From: an uncultured Eubacteriales bacterium | GTDB lineage: Bacteria > Bacillota > Clostridia > Oscillospirales > Acutalibacteraceae | DNA length: 64,000 nt | NCBI GenBank assembly: GCA_934456435.1 | Contig: CAKSHH010000006.1 | Location: forward strand, 66,878-130,877 | Direction of reading: 5' to 3' | Shown: piece after piece, positions 33,340-40,795 of the stretch | How the letters are laid out: each line of letters opens with the position of its first letter | Position numbering within the stretch: the first letter of the stretch is position 1 | Translations under genes and position numbers: made by a program | Notes under the pieces: generated by a model | Told to the model about the DNA's origin: nothing | The model's database searches: none | What the model saw: the letters and a program-made list of their open reading frames with translations, nothing else

Positions 33340-34716
33340 TCAACCGCAAATGCGAATAATAACCTCGGCAAAAATTGCCGCCGCGGTCAGAATATCGTCA
33401 ATCGGCATAAATTCGTCCGCGCCGTGCATATTCGTCACGGTTCCGCGGCTTATCGCTCCGAAAGCAACGCCGTTTTCGATATCATGGACGTATGTTCCGC
33501 CGCCCATGCTTACACAGTCGCCGACATCGCCGCTGTATTCCTCATAAGCGTCAAGAAGTGCCTTAACGAACGGTGAATCGGGGTCAACATAATGAGCCTC
33601 TCTCATTTTTGTATCTTCAATTTCAAATCCGTTTTCGGCGAGCTTGTCAGCGATAACCTTGCCGCAGTTTTCCTCGTCGGCGATCATCGGTGTTCTTGAA
33701 TCAAAGCAGCCGTCAAAATGTCTGCCGTCGAAACGAACCGTATCAAGGGTCAGCGTGAGCCTGCCCAATTTGTCCTGCATATCAACACCGAAAGCCTCGC
33801 CGTTGTATTTTCCATGTGGGAACAGCTTTTTGAGCGAAGTCACAAGCCTTGCACAGTCTGCGTCAAGCTCAATATAGCTGAGCAGTTCAATCAGCGCGGT
33901 TATGGGGTTATTTCCGTTTTCGGGAAGTGACGCATGAGCCGATATGCCCGTGCACACAACCTTTTTTCCGTCGAAAGAAAACTTTGCTCCCGTGCCTGCC
34001 GCAAGCTTCGCCGCCGACTCAAATTCATCGCGGCTTACTCCCGCAAGCTCGGATTCCGCGCACGCTGGAACGGCATTTGCCGCTTCACCGGCAGTAAATG
34101 AAACAATATATTTCTCACCGCCCGAAAAATCCGTCTCGGCATAAAAATGCTTCGTGAATCTGCCCTTTTCGCCGTTGGTTACGGGAAACTCCGCATCCGG
34201 CGTGAATGTATATTTCGGGTACGGATTGGTTTCAAAATAGTGCTTTATATCGTCACTGCCGCATTCCTCGTCAGTACCCATGATCAGTCGGCAGTTCTTT
34301 TTCAACGGAAAGCCGAGGTCTTTAACGGCTTTCATCGCATAAAGCGCGGCAACGGCAGGTCCTTTGTCGTCGCTGACTCCCCTGCCGAAAATCTTTCCGT
34401 CCTTTTCGACAACCGTAAACGGGTCGGTGTGCCAGCCCTCTCCTGCCGGGACGACATCAAGATGAACAAGGATTCCGAGCTCCGTTTCGCCGCCGTTCAT
34501 ATCCGCCGTGCCGACATATCCGTCATGATTTTTTACGTCAAAACCAAACTCCTTTGCCATTTCAAGCCCTTTTTCAAGAGCTTCAAACGACTTCTCGCCG
34601 AAAGGCTTGCCCTCGGCCGCCTGAGAGCGAACGCTCGGTATACTCACAAGCTCCGCTATGCTTTTGAGCATATTCTCCTTGTTGCTGTTAAAGTATTCTA
34701 CAATTTCTTTTCTCAT
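33340..34716 (-). CDS. M20 family dipeptidase (PepV/Sapep-like)
   Basis: In this 458-residue zinc peptidase the metal ligands are in ILVHLDVVP (about 84), GRGVSDDKGP (about 112, bridging Asp) and GTDEECGS (about 147, catalytic Glu pair), with VSMGGGTYVHD near the C-terminus. PepV-type enzymes hydrolyse Xaa-Xaa dipeptides in the cytoplasm. ATG 34716 shares its A with the stop of the upstream zinc-ribbon gene, so the two are coupled. Confidence 0.9.
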   Translation of the reverse strand: MRKEIVEYFNSNKENMLKSIAELVSIPSVRSQAAEGKPFGEKSFEALEKGLEMAKEFGFDVKNHDGYVGTADMNGGETELGILVHLDVVPAGEGWHTDPFTVVEKDGKIFGRGVSDDKGPAVAALYAMKAVKDLGFPLKKNCRLIMGTDEECGSDDIKHYFETNPYPKYTFTPDAEFPVTNGEKGRFTKHFYAETDFSGGEKYIVSFTAGEAANAVPACAESELAGVSRDEFESAAKLAAGTGAKFSFDGKKVVCTGISAHASLPENGNNPITALIELLSYIELDADCARLVTSLKKLFPHGKYNGEAFGVDMQDKLGRLTLTLDTVRFDGRHFDGCFDSRTPMIADEENCGKVIADKLAENGFEIEDTKMREAHYVDPDSPFVKALLDAYEEYSGDVGDCVSMGGGTYVHDIENGVAFGAISRGTVTNMHGADEFMPIDDILTAAAIFAEVIIRICG

Positions 34717-34904
34717 CAAAATTCACACTCTGCATTACATTTTTCGGTTCTGATAAGCGAACCCTTTTCAACTGTGCCGTTTTCCGCTCCGCACCACGGG
34801 CAATAGATATGATCCTGCGGCGCCGTAAGGTCCGGATTGAGCGGCACATCGGAATTTCTGACGACTTCAAATCGCTTGTAACAACATTCACATTGCTTTT
34901 TCAT
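34716..34904 (-). CDS. Small zinc-ribbon-like protein
   Basis: This 62-residue protein has cysteines in CECC (about residue 5) and CPWC (about 36) plus a later C-x3-C pair, consistent with a zinc ribbon. AGAGGTG places the start at ATG 34904, 7 bases downstream. The stop and the PepV start share one base (TGATG). No function is recognisable; it may be a small nucleic-acid or protein adaptor. Confidence 0.7.
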   Translation of the reverse strand: MKKQCECCYKRFEVVRNSDVPLNPDLTAPQDHIYCPWCGAENGTVEKGSLIRTEKCNAECEF

Positions 34905-34926
34905 TATGTAACACCTCTGAATATGC

Positions 34927-34956
34927 AATACCGCACAATTGAGGCGTGCGGATTGC
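34927..34956. repeat. Short palindromic repeat (family A/B/C), short copy
   Basis: TACCGCACAATTGAGGCGTGCGGATTGCCTA-type sequence: CCGCAC and GTGCGG arms with the same flanking ATTGCCT as the copies near 3.8 and 7.3 kb. Confidence 0.6.
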
Positions 34957-34967
34957 CTATATAAAAA

Positions 34968-35008
34968 GAGTCACCGAAAAGAACAACCGTGCGTTTTGTT
35001 CCGGCTCT
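34968..35008 (-). terminator. Terminator of the rsmD-coaD operon
   Basis: GAGTCACCGAAAAGAACAAC and GTTTTGTTCCGGCTC pair imperfectly and are followed on the minus strand by TTTTTATAT. Confidence 0.6.
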
Positions 35009-35072
35009 GACGAATCAGCCCCATTTTGCACAGTTATCCTTACTCAGCAACCCCTTATCCTTTTCTGACTGC

Positions 35073-35720
35073 TTATCTTCTGTCTCCGAAGAGGCTCTGT
35101 CTTGCCTTTCTGATTTCGGCAATGTTGGAGGAAAGAACCTCGTCGCTGTTCTTCATTATGTCCTCAACAAATTCTGCAGCAGCCGAGCGGATCTCTCCCG
35201 CCCACTTGTCAGCCTTTGTCTTGGTGTCCTCAGCCTGATTGTTGGCGTCAAGGAGAATCGCGTCCGCCTGGCTCTTAGCGTTTCTGATTATGTTCTCTGC
35301 CTCAGCCGTTGCCTGAGCGCGGACACGGTCGGAGAACTCATGAGCAAGCTTCGTTATCTCTGAGTTTTCAACCATCTGCTTTGCCTGCTCCGATGCGGCG
35401 GCAAGAGTTGACTTTGCGTTCGTCTCAGCCGTTGCGGCAATGCCCGACGCCTTTTCCTTTGCGGCGCTGATTATTCCGTCCGCCTCGGTCTGAGCCGAGG
35501 AAACGATAGAGGACGCTTCATTGTTCGCCTTTGTAATAAGATTGTTGTGATGAGCAACTACCTCCTGTGCTTTTTCGAGCTCAATGGGCAGGTCGTATCT
35601 GATGTCCTCTATGCACTGCTTGATAGTTTCCGCATCAACGGCAACCTTTCCCGAAAGGGGAATTTTGCTTCCCATATCAATCGTGTCTTCGATCTTGTCA
35701 AGTAAACCCTGTACGTTCAT
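35073..35720 (-). CDS. Coiled-coil protein, DivIVA/ATP-synthase-E-like
   Basis: This 215-residue, almost entirely helical protein is Ala/Glu/Lys-rich, with long heptad runs (about 45-195) such as EASSIVSSAQTEADGIISAA. The start NVQGLLDKIEDTIDMGSKIPLSGKVAVD recalls proteins encoded behind coaD in Clostridia that are annotated as ATPase-like. It could be a scaffold; no catalytic motif is present. It follows coaD by 3 bases in the rsmD-coaD operon. Confidence 0.75.
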   Translation of the reverse strand: MNVQGLLDKIEDTIDMGSKIPLSGKVAVDAETIKQCIEDIRYDLPIELEKAQEVVAHHNNLITKANNEASSIVSSAQTEADGIISAAKEKASGIAATAETNAKSTLAAASEQAKQMVENSEITKLAHEFSDRVRAQATAEAENIIRNAKSQADAILLDANNQAEDTKTKADKWAGEIRSAAAEFVEDIMKNSDEVLSSNIAEIRKARQSLFGDRR

Positions 35721-35723
35721 CGC

Positions 35724-36215
35724 TTAATCTTCCTTTCTTCTGATTCCTCTGACTATATCGTCAAGCACCTGTTCGGGCACGAAGTCGGAGACATCTCCGC
35801 CGAGCTCGCAAACCTGTTTTACAATGCTGGACGATAAATACATATAATCTGCACCCGCAGTAACAAAAACCGTTTCAACATCGGGATTGAGCTGTTTGTT
35901 TGTCAGCGCCTGCTGAAATTCATCCTCAAAATCGGACACAGCCCTCAGTCCCTTTACAATGGCATCGGCATTCTTGATCCTTGCGTATTCGGCAAGCAGG
36001 CCGTCGTAATAATCGACCTCAACATTTTCAAGATCGCCCACGCATCTTTCTATAAACTCAACGCGCTTTTTCGGAGCGAAACAGCCGACCGGCTTTTTGG
36101 GATTTATCATCACAACGACGATAACTCTGTCAAAAAGCTTTGCCGCCCGACGGATAACGCTGAGGTGTCCTTTGGTTACCGGGTCAAAGCTGCCCGGACA
36201 TATAGCAGTTCTCAT
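35724..36215 (-). CDS. coaD: Phosphopantetheine adenylyltransferase
   Basis: This 163-residue nucleotidyltransferase makes dephospho-CoA from 4'-phosphopantetheine and ATP. GSFDPVTKGHLSVI carries the T/HxGH nucleotide motif near the N-terminus, and YMYLSSSIVKQV near residue 125 carries the ISSTxVR-equivalent. Length is canonical. It overlaps rsmD by one base, the common rsmD-coaD pairing. Confidence 0.97.
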   Translation of the reverse strand: MRTAICPGSFDPVTKGHLSVIRRAAKLFDRVIVVVMINPKKPVGCFAPKKRVEFIERCVGDLENVEVDYYDGLLAEYARIKNADAIVKGLRAVSDFEDEFQQALTNKQLNPDVETVFVTAGADYMYLSSSIVKQVCELGGDVSDFVPEQVLDDIVRGIRRKED

Positions 36216-36763
36216 CAGCGTTCCCCCTCGCTCATACGGTAAACCGTAATGCCGATCTTTCCGTATTTATAGTCACGGTAAAGAGAGAAATCTCCGACCT
36301 TTTCGGGCATCTCCTCACCGTAAGGATGCTCGCATATTATCACACCGCCGTCATTCACGTTGCCGACAACATACGGCAGAGTTTCCTGAAGGATTCCCTT
36401 TGAATATGGAGGATCCATAAAAACGATATCATATTTTTTCTTGTTTGTTCTGAGGAATGAAATTGCCTCTGTACGCAGCACCTCGGAGTTTTTCTCAAGG
36501 TGGGTCATGAGCAAATTCTTCTTGACTATATCAACGGACTCCGCGCTCATGTCTGTAAACGTTGCATAAGCGGCGCCCCTGCTGAGCGCCTCAATACCGA
36601 GCTGACCCGAACCGGCAAAAAGGTCAAGCACACGCCTGCCCCCGGTTTCAAACTGGATCATGCTGAATATTGCTTCCTTGACTCTGTCCGTCGTCGGGCG
36701 AACGTCCTCGCCCTCCAAAGTTCTGAGAACCCGTCCTCTTGCTGTTCCTGTGATTACACGCAC
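36215..36763 (-). CDS. rsmD: 16S rRNA (guanine966-N2)-methyltransferase
   Basis: This 182-residue SAM-dependent enzyme has the entry motif RVITGTARGRVL, SAM-binding LDLFAGSGQLGIEALSRG (about 45-62) and catalytic MDPPYSKG (about 118). It methylates G966 of 16S rRNA. GTG 36763 follows GGGAGAG. It starts the rsmD-coaD-coiled-coil operon. Confidence 0.95.
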   Translation of the reverse strand: MRVITGTARGRVLRTLEGEDVRPTTDRVKEAIFSMIQFETGGRRVLDLFAGSGQLGIEALSRGAAYATFTDMSAESVDIVKKNLLMTHLEKNSEVLRTEAISFLRTNKKKYDIVFMDPPYSKGILQETLPYVVGNVNDGGVIICEHPYGEEMPEKVGDFSLYRDYKYGKIGITVYRMSEGER

Positions 36764-36813
36764 GGCGCAAGCTCTCCCTTCATAAAATTACTTATATTGT
36801 ATTATCACATTTT

Positions 36814-38652
36814 TTAATGTGTGTTGTCAATATTTTTTCTGAAATAATCGTAAACTTTTTGAGCCGTCGCTCTGTTTATGCCCTCAACCTGACAAAGTTC
36901 GTCTATTTCCGCATTTTTTACCGCTGTCAGAGTCTTGAAATGCCTGAGAATTGCTTTCGCCTTTTTCTCTCCGATGCCGTCAATTTTTATCAGCGTTCCT
37001 CCGAGAGATGACTTTTGGTGCTTCGCTCTGTGGTAGCTTATTGCGAATCGGTGAACCTCCTCCTGAATCGTGGACACAAGCGTAAAAGCCTGACGTTTGG
37101 AGTTTATGGCAATCTCACCGCCGTTAGAGGCAATCGCCCTTGTTCTGTGGCTGTTGTCCTTAACCATACCGTAAACGGGAATATCGTAGCCGAAAGCCCT
37201 GACAATGGGAAGAACCGCATTGACCTGACCCTGACCGCCGTCGAGAAGTATTAGGTCAGGCAGAACTCCGAAGCCCTCGCCGCTGTCCTTTTCCTCTTCG
37301 TACCTGTTAAGACGTCGCGAGATTACCTCCGCCATTGAGCCGTAATCGTCCTGACCGTCAAAGCCCTTTATCGCAAACCTTCGGTAGGACTTTTTGTACG
37401 GCAAGCCGTTTTTGAAAACCACCATACCTGCAACATTGTCGCTTCCTGCGGTATGTGAAATATCGTAGGATTCTATCATAACGGGCGGCTTCGGCAGATT
37501 AAGAAGCCTCGCAAGCTCGTCAAGCGCGGCAGTTGCCTTTGCATTTCTGCCCATGTTCAAAGCCAGCTTCTGCGCCGCGTTGTTCATACACATCGACATT
37601 ATTTCAACCTGCCGTCCGCGCTGAGGCACATTTATCTCGACCTTGCGTCCTGCAGTCTCACTGAGCCATTGCAAAAGCAGATCCCTGTCGGCAACCTCAC
37701 CGTCAACGGTGATAAACGGGGGAACGTGCCTGTTCATTGAATAAAATCTTGTTATCAGCTCACGCCGAACCTCCGGCAAGCTGTCCGTTCTCTCAAACAG
37801 GAACCACTCGTTGTCCCTGAGCCTGCCGTCGTAAAACCGCAGAACGGAAAGGCAACATTTTTCCTCGGACTGCGCTATTGCAAAAACGTCCTGCTCCCTG
37901 ACATCGGAACCGACGACCTTTTGCTTTTCGTTTACTTTTTTTATTGAGTTTATTCTGTCGCGCAGCTTTGCCGCACGTTCAAAATCCAGATTCTCCGCCG
38001 CAGTCTCCATCTGTTCGGTCAGCTCGGCAATTATCTTTGCGCTGTCGCCCTGAAGAAAATCAAGTGCCGCATTGACCGCCTCGTTATATTCCTTGCAGCT
38101 TATCTTCCCTGCACACGGTGCGGAGCATTGCTTGATGAAATAGTTAAGACACGGACGGCTTTTGCCTATCTCTTTCGGGAACGACTTTCCGCATTGCGGC
38201 AGCATAAATATTTTCAGAGCCTCGTCCACGGAATTTGAAACGCTGAAAGAGCTTGTATACGGTCCGATATATCTTGCGCCGTCGTCCGCCTTTTGCAGAA
38301 CCGCGCTTATTTTCGGCCACGGTCCCTCGCTGACTCTTATATAGCTGTAGCCCTTGTCGTCCTTGAGCAGAATATTATATTTCGGCGAATACTGCTTAAT
38401 GAGCGAACATTCCAGCACGAGAGCTTCAAACTCGCTGTCGCAGAGAATATAATCAAAATCAAAAACATTTTCAACCATCTTTCTGACCTTGATTGAGTGG
38501 TTGTGCTGAGAACCGAAATACTGGCTGACGCGGTTTTTCAGCTTCTTTGCCTTGCCGACGTAGATTATTTCACCCTTTGTGTTTTTCATCAGGTACACGC
38601 CCGGCGTCAGCGGAAGCGACATCGCCTTTTTTCTCAATTCATGAATGTCCAC
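36814..38652 (-). CDS. uvrC: UvrABC excinuclease subunit C
   Basis: This 612-residue dual-incision nuclease has a GIY-YIG domain (GVYLMKN..IIYVGKAK, about 18-35) for the 3' cut, the UvrB-interacting coiled segment (about 200-235), an RNase-H-like C-terminal nuclease (DLILLDGGQGQVNAV, with SYDISH) for the 5' cut, and terminal helix-hairpin-helix motifs. GTG 38652 is placed by GAGG 8 bases upstream. No LexA box is visible upstream. Confidence 0.97.
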   Translation of the reverse strand: MDIHELRKKAMSLPLTPGVYLMKNTKGEIIYVGKAKKLKNRVSQYFGSQHNHSIKVRKMVENVFDFDYILCDSEFEALVLECSLIKQYSPKYNILLKDDKGYSYIRVSEGPWPKISAVLQKADDGARYIGPYTSSFSVSNSVDEALKIFMLPQCGKSFPKEIGKSRPCLNYFIKQCSAPCAGKISCKEYNEAVNAALDFLQGDSAKIIAELTEQMETAAENLDFERAAKLRDRINSIKKVNEKQKVVGSDVREQDVFAIAQSEEKCCLSVLRFYDGRLRDNEWFLFERTDSLPEVRRELITRFYSMNRHVPPFITVDGEVADRDLLLQWLSETAGRKVEINVPQRGRQVEIMSMCMNNAAQKLALNMGRNAKATAALDELARLLNLPKPPVMIESYDISHTAGSDNVAGMVVFKNGLPYKKSYRRFAIKGFDGQDDYGSMAEVISRRLNRYEEEKDSGEGFGVLPDLILLDGGQGQVNAVLPIVRAFGYDIPVYGMVKDNSHRTRAIASNGGEIAINSKRQAFTLVSTIQEEVHRFAISYHRAKHQKSSLGGTLIKIDGIGEKKAKAILRHFKTLTAVKNAEIDELCQVEGINRATAQKVYDYFRKNIDNTH

Positions 38653-38755
38653 GGTATTCACCTCGATTCTGTGTATGCTGGGAATAAAAATCTAATCGTA
38701 GGGCACGATGCCCACATCACATCGAAGAGTTAGCAGGAATTTTGCTTGGCTCCCA

Positions 38756-38870
38756 TGTAGGGGAGCTGGCACGACCTTGTGTCGTGGCTGAGGGGTTTTC
38801 TTAAAATTCTGATGAAACTAAATTTAACCCCTCCGACTTCGGCGCAAACCGCCGAAGCCACCTCCCCTAA
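38756..38870. repeat. MITE-like large inverted repeat
   Basis: GTAGGGGAG..GAGGGGTT (38,757-38,798) faces AACCCCTCC..CACCTCCCCTAAAGGGG (38,829-38,873). Each arm contains its own hairpin (GGCACGAC/GTCGTG and ACTTCGGC/GCCGAAG). No open frame. Just left (38,699-38,730) is the AGGGCACGATGCCCACATCACATC repeat also hinted at 20,330 and 2850. The surrounding 38,653-39,025 shows no gene. Confidence 0.65.
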
Positions 38871-39025
38871 AGGGGCGGCATTAAGTTTGCAGAAGATAAT
38901 ATCTTTCTTCTGTCTTTTGTACATATTGTTATAAAATATGCACCCTTTGAAGAGTAATCATATCCCATTAAACGCATCTTTTTTCTTTGAGGCAAACTAC
39001 TCATCAAATAATCCCCCATAAATTC

Positions 39026-39058
39026 AAAAACTGCCGCATCGTTCAATGCGGCAGTTTT
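39026..39058 (-). terminator. Terminator of the Crh-like gene
   Basis: AAAACTGCCGCAT and ATGCGGCAGTTTT form a perfect 13-bp stem, with T and A runs on either side. Confidence 0.9.
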
Positions 39059-39069
39059 ATCGTTCGGAC

Positions 39070-39333
39070 TTATACGGCAAATCCTGAATTTACAAGCTTT
39101 ACAAGCTCGTCAACAGCCTGTTCCTCATCAGGACCCGCAGCGATCACCTTAATTGTTGTGCCGCCGTCAATACCGAGGGAGAGTACACCGAGCAAGCTCT
39201 TTGCATTTACTCGTCTCTCTTCCTTCTCGATCCAGATGGAAGACTTGAAGCAATTTGCCTTCTGAATAAAAAATGTTGCAGGACGGGCGCTGAGGCCTAC
39301 CTGATTCTGAACTGTAACGTCTTTCTCACACAT
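39070..39333 (-). CDS. crh: HPr-family protein lacking the active-site His (Crh-like)
   Basis: In this 87-residue protein the usual GIHARPAT is GLSARPAT: codon AGC puts Ser where HPr has His15, so it cannot accept phosphate from Enzyme I. NAKSLLGVLSL keeps the Ser46 site phosphorylated by HPr kinase. This combination is that of Bacillus Crh (Gln15), which works with CcpA in catabolite repression rather than in sugar transport. It is monocistronic with its own terminator. The upstream 39,334-39,539 region is A/T-rich with no further feature seen. Confidence 0.88.
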   Translation of the reverse strand: MCEKDVTVQNQVGLSARPATFFIQKANCFKSSIWIEKEERRVNAKSLLGVLSLGIDGGTTIKVIAAGPDEEQAVDELVKLVNSGFAV

Positions 39334-39539
39334 AATTGATATCTCCTAAATTCAAATAAAATACAGAGCTGTTTATTCAGTCTTTCATACAACAGTTATT
39401 ATATCACAAAAGTTTTCAACGTCAACAAATAAAATCGACTTTAAAATTATTTCAGCTTGTATTCCAAATGTGAGGTTTTCTGCAAGTTTATGTTTGTGCA
39501 ATTTGCATACGAACAATATAGACTTTTAATGCATATTGA

Positions 39540-40280
39540 CTATTTTTTTTGTTCATTGTCCAACGATTGGAGAAATTTCAAGTCTTTTCCGCTTAATTCG
39601 GCTTTTTCCAGCAGGTCGGGTCTGCGCTCCTTTGTACGCGCGAGCGACTGCTCTCTGCGCCACTTCATAATATTGGCATGGTGACCCGTAAGCAGAACGT
39701 CCGGAACGGTCTTTCCATGCCATTCATACGGTCTTGTGTACTGCGGATATTCGAGCAGGCCGTTATAGTGGCTCTCCTCCTCAAACGCCTCATCGCTTGC
39801 AAGCACTCCGGGCAGCATTCTCGTAATGCTGTCGGCAAGGACAAGCGCAGGAAGCTCTCCGCCGGTCAGAACATAATCGCCGATTGAGATTTCCTCGTCA
39901 ACAAGCTCCTCAATTACACGCTCGTCAACGCCCTCATAGTGTCCGCAGAGAATGGCAATGTTGTCCATCTTCGCAAGCTCCTTAACCCTCTGCTGGTCAA
40001 GAGTTTTTCCCTGCGGTGACATATATATCAGGTGCGGACGTTTGCCGATTTCCTTTTCAAGAGCGCAAAAGCAGTCATAAATCGGCTGACCCTGCATTAT
40101 CATACCCGTTCCGCCGCCGTAGGTCGTGTCGTCGACCCGACGGTGCTTGTCCGTTGAAAAATCGCGGATATTAACGCAGTTTATCTCAACCAGTCCCGCC
40201 TCCCTTGAACGGCCTATTATGCTCTCGTCAAGCACTCTTCCGCACATTTCCGGGAACAGCGTCATAATGTCAATTCTCAT
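39540..40280 (-). CDS. trmD: tRNA (guanine37-N1)-methyltransferase
   Basis: This 246-residue SPOUT enzyme protects the reading frame by methylating G37. DIMTLFPEM opens it, MSPQGKTL and LCGHYEGVDERVIEELVDEEISIGDYVLTGGELPALV form the trefoil-knot SAM site. ATG 40280 overlaps the end of rimM by 11 bases and has AAAGGT upstream. The rimM-trmD pair is conserved; rpsP and rplS are absent here. Confidence 0.96.
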   Translation of the reverse strand: MRIDIMTLFPEMCGRVLDESIIGRSREAGLVEINCVNIRDFSTDKHRRVDDTTYGGGTGMIMQGQPIYDCFCALEKEIGKRPHLIYMSPQGKTLDQQRVKELAKMDNIAILCGHYEGVDERVIEELVDEEISIGDYVLTGGELPALVLADSITRMLPGVLASDEAFEEESHYNGLLEYPQYTRPYEWHGKTVPDVLLTGHHANIMKWRREQSLARTKERRPDLLEKAELSGKDLKFLQSLDNEQKK

Positions 40281-40791
40281 CGTCAAAAATACCTTTCATC
40301 GGTCTTATCAGCACCCTGTTTTCTTCCACATTCGTGTCAATCACAACGCTCGGAATCGCAGGAATAAGATATTCCTTTCCGTCGTCCGACTTGATGTGCC
40401 AAACGTCATTCGCACCCGTTTCGCTGACATCGGAAATTTTGCCGTACCGCTTGCCCTCATCGTCGGCGTCAAAAACGTCACAGCCGACAAGCTCCTCGAT
40501 GAAATAAACTCCGTCGGCAAGCTTTGCGTCCGATCGGCGCATATAAAGCCGCTTGTTTCTCATTGCCGACGCGGCTTCAACGGTGTCGATACCATCAAGC
40601 TTCATCAGCACGACATTTCCGTGCGGACGCGAGGAAACAACCTTAACGCTGTTCTTCCCCTCGCTGTCGTAATATAAGGTTTTGAACTGCTTGAGGAACT
40701 CAGGAGAATCCGCCCACGGATTGACGCGCAGTTCGCCGCGCACGCCGTGAGTTCCTACAATTTGACCGACTGCAAGAAAATTCTTTATCAT
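40270..40791 (-). CDS. rimM: Ribosome maturation factor RimM
   Basis: This 173-residue protein has the N-terminal RimM barrel (VGQIVGTHGVRGELRVNPWAD) and a C-terminal PRC barrel with YFIEELVGCDVFD and YLIPAIPSVVIDTNVE. It assists 30S assembly at helix 33 via S19. It begins 4 bases after the alpha-galactosidase stop, so it may be cotranscribed with a catabolic gene, an unusual arrangement. Confidence 0.95.
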   Translation of the reverse strand: MIKNFLAVGQIVGTHGVRGELRVNPWADSPEFLKQFKTLYYDSEGKNSVKVVSSRPHGNVVLMKLDGIDTVEAASAMRNKRLYMRRSDAKLADGVYFIEELVGCDVFDADDEGKRYGKISDVSETGANDVWHIKSDDGKEYLIPAIPSVVIDTNVEENRVLIRPMKGIFDDEN

Positions 40792-40795
40792 AAAA

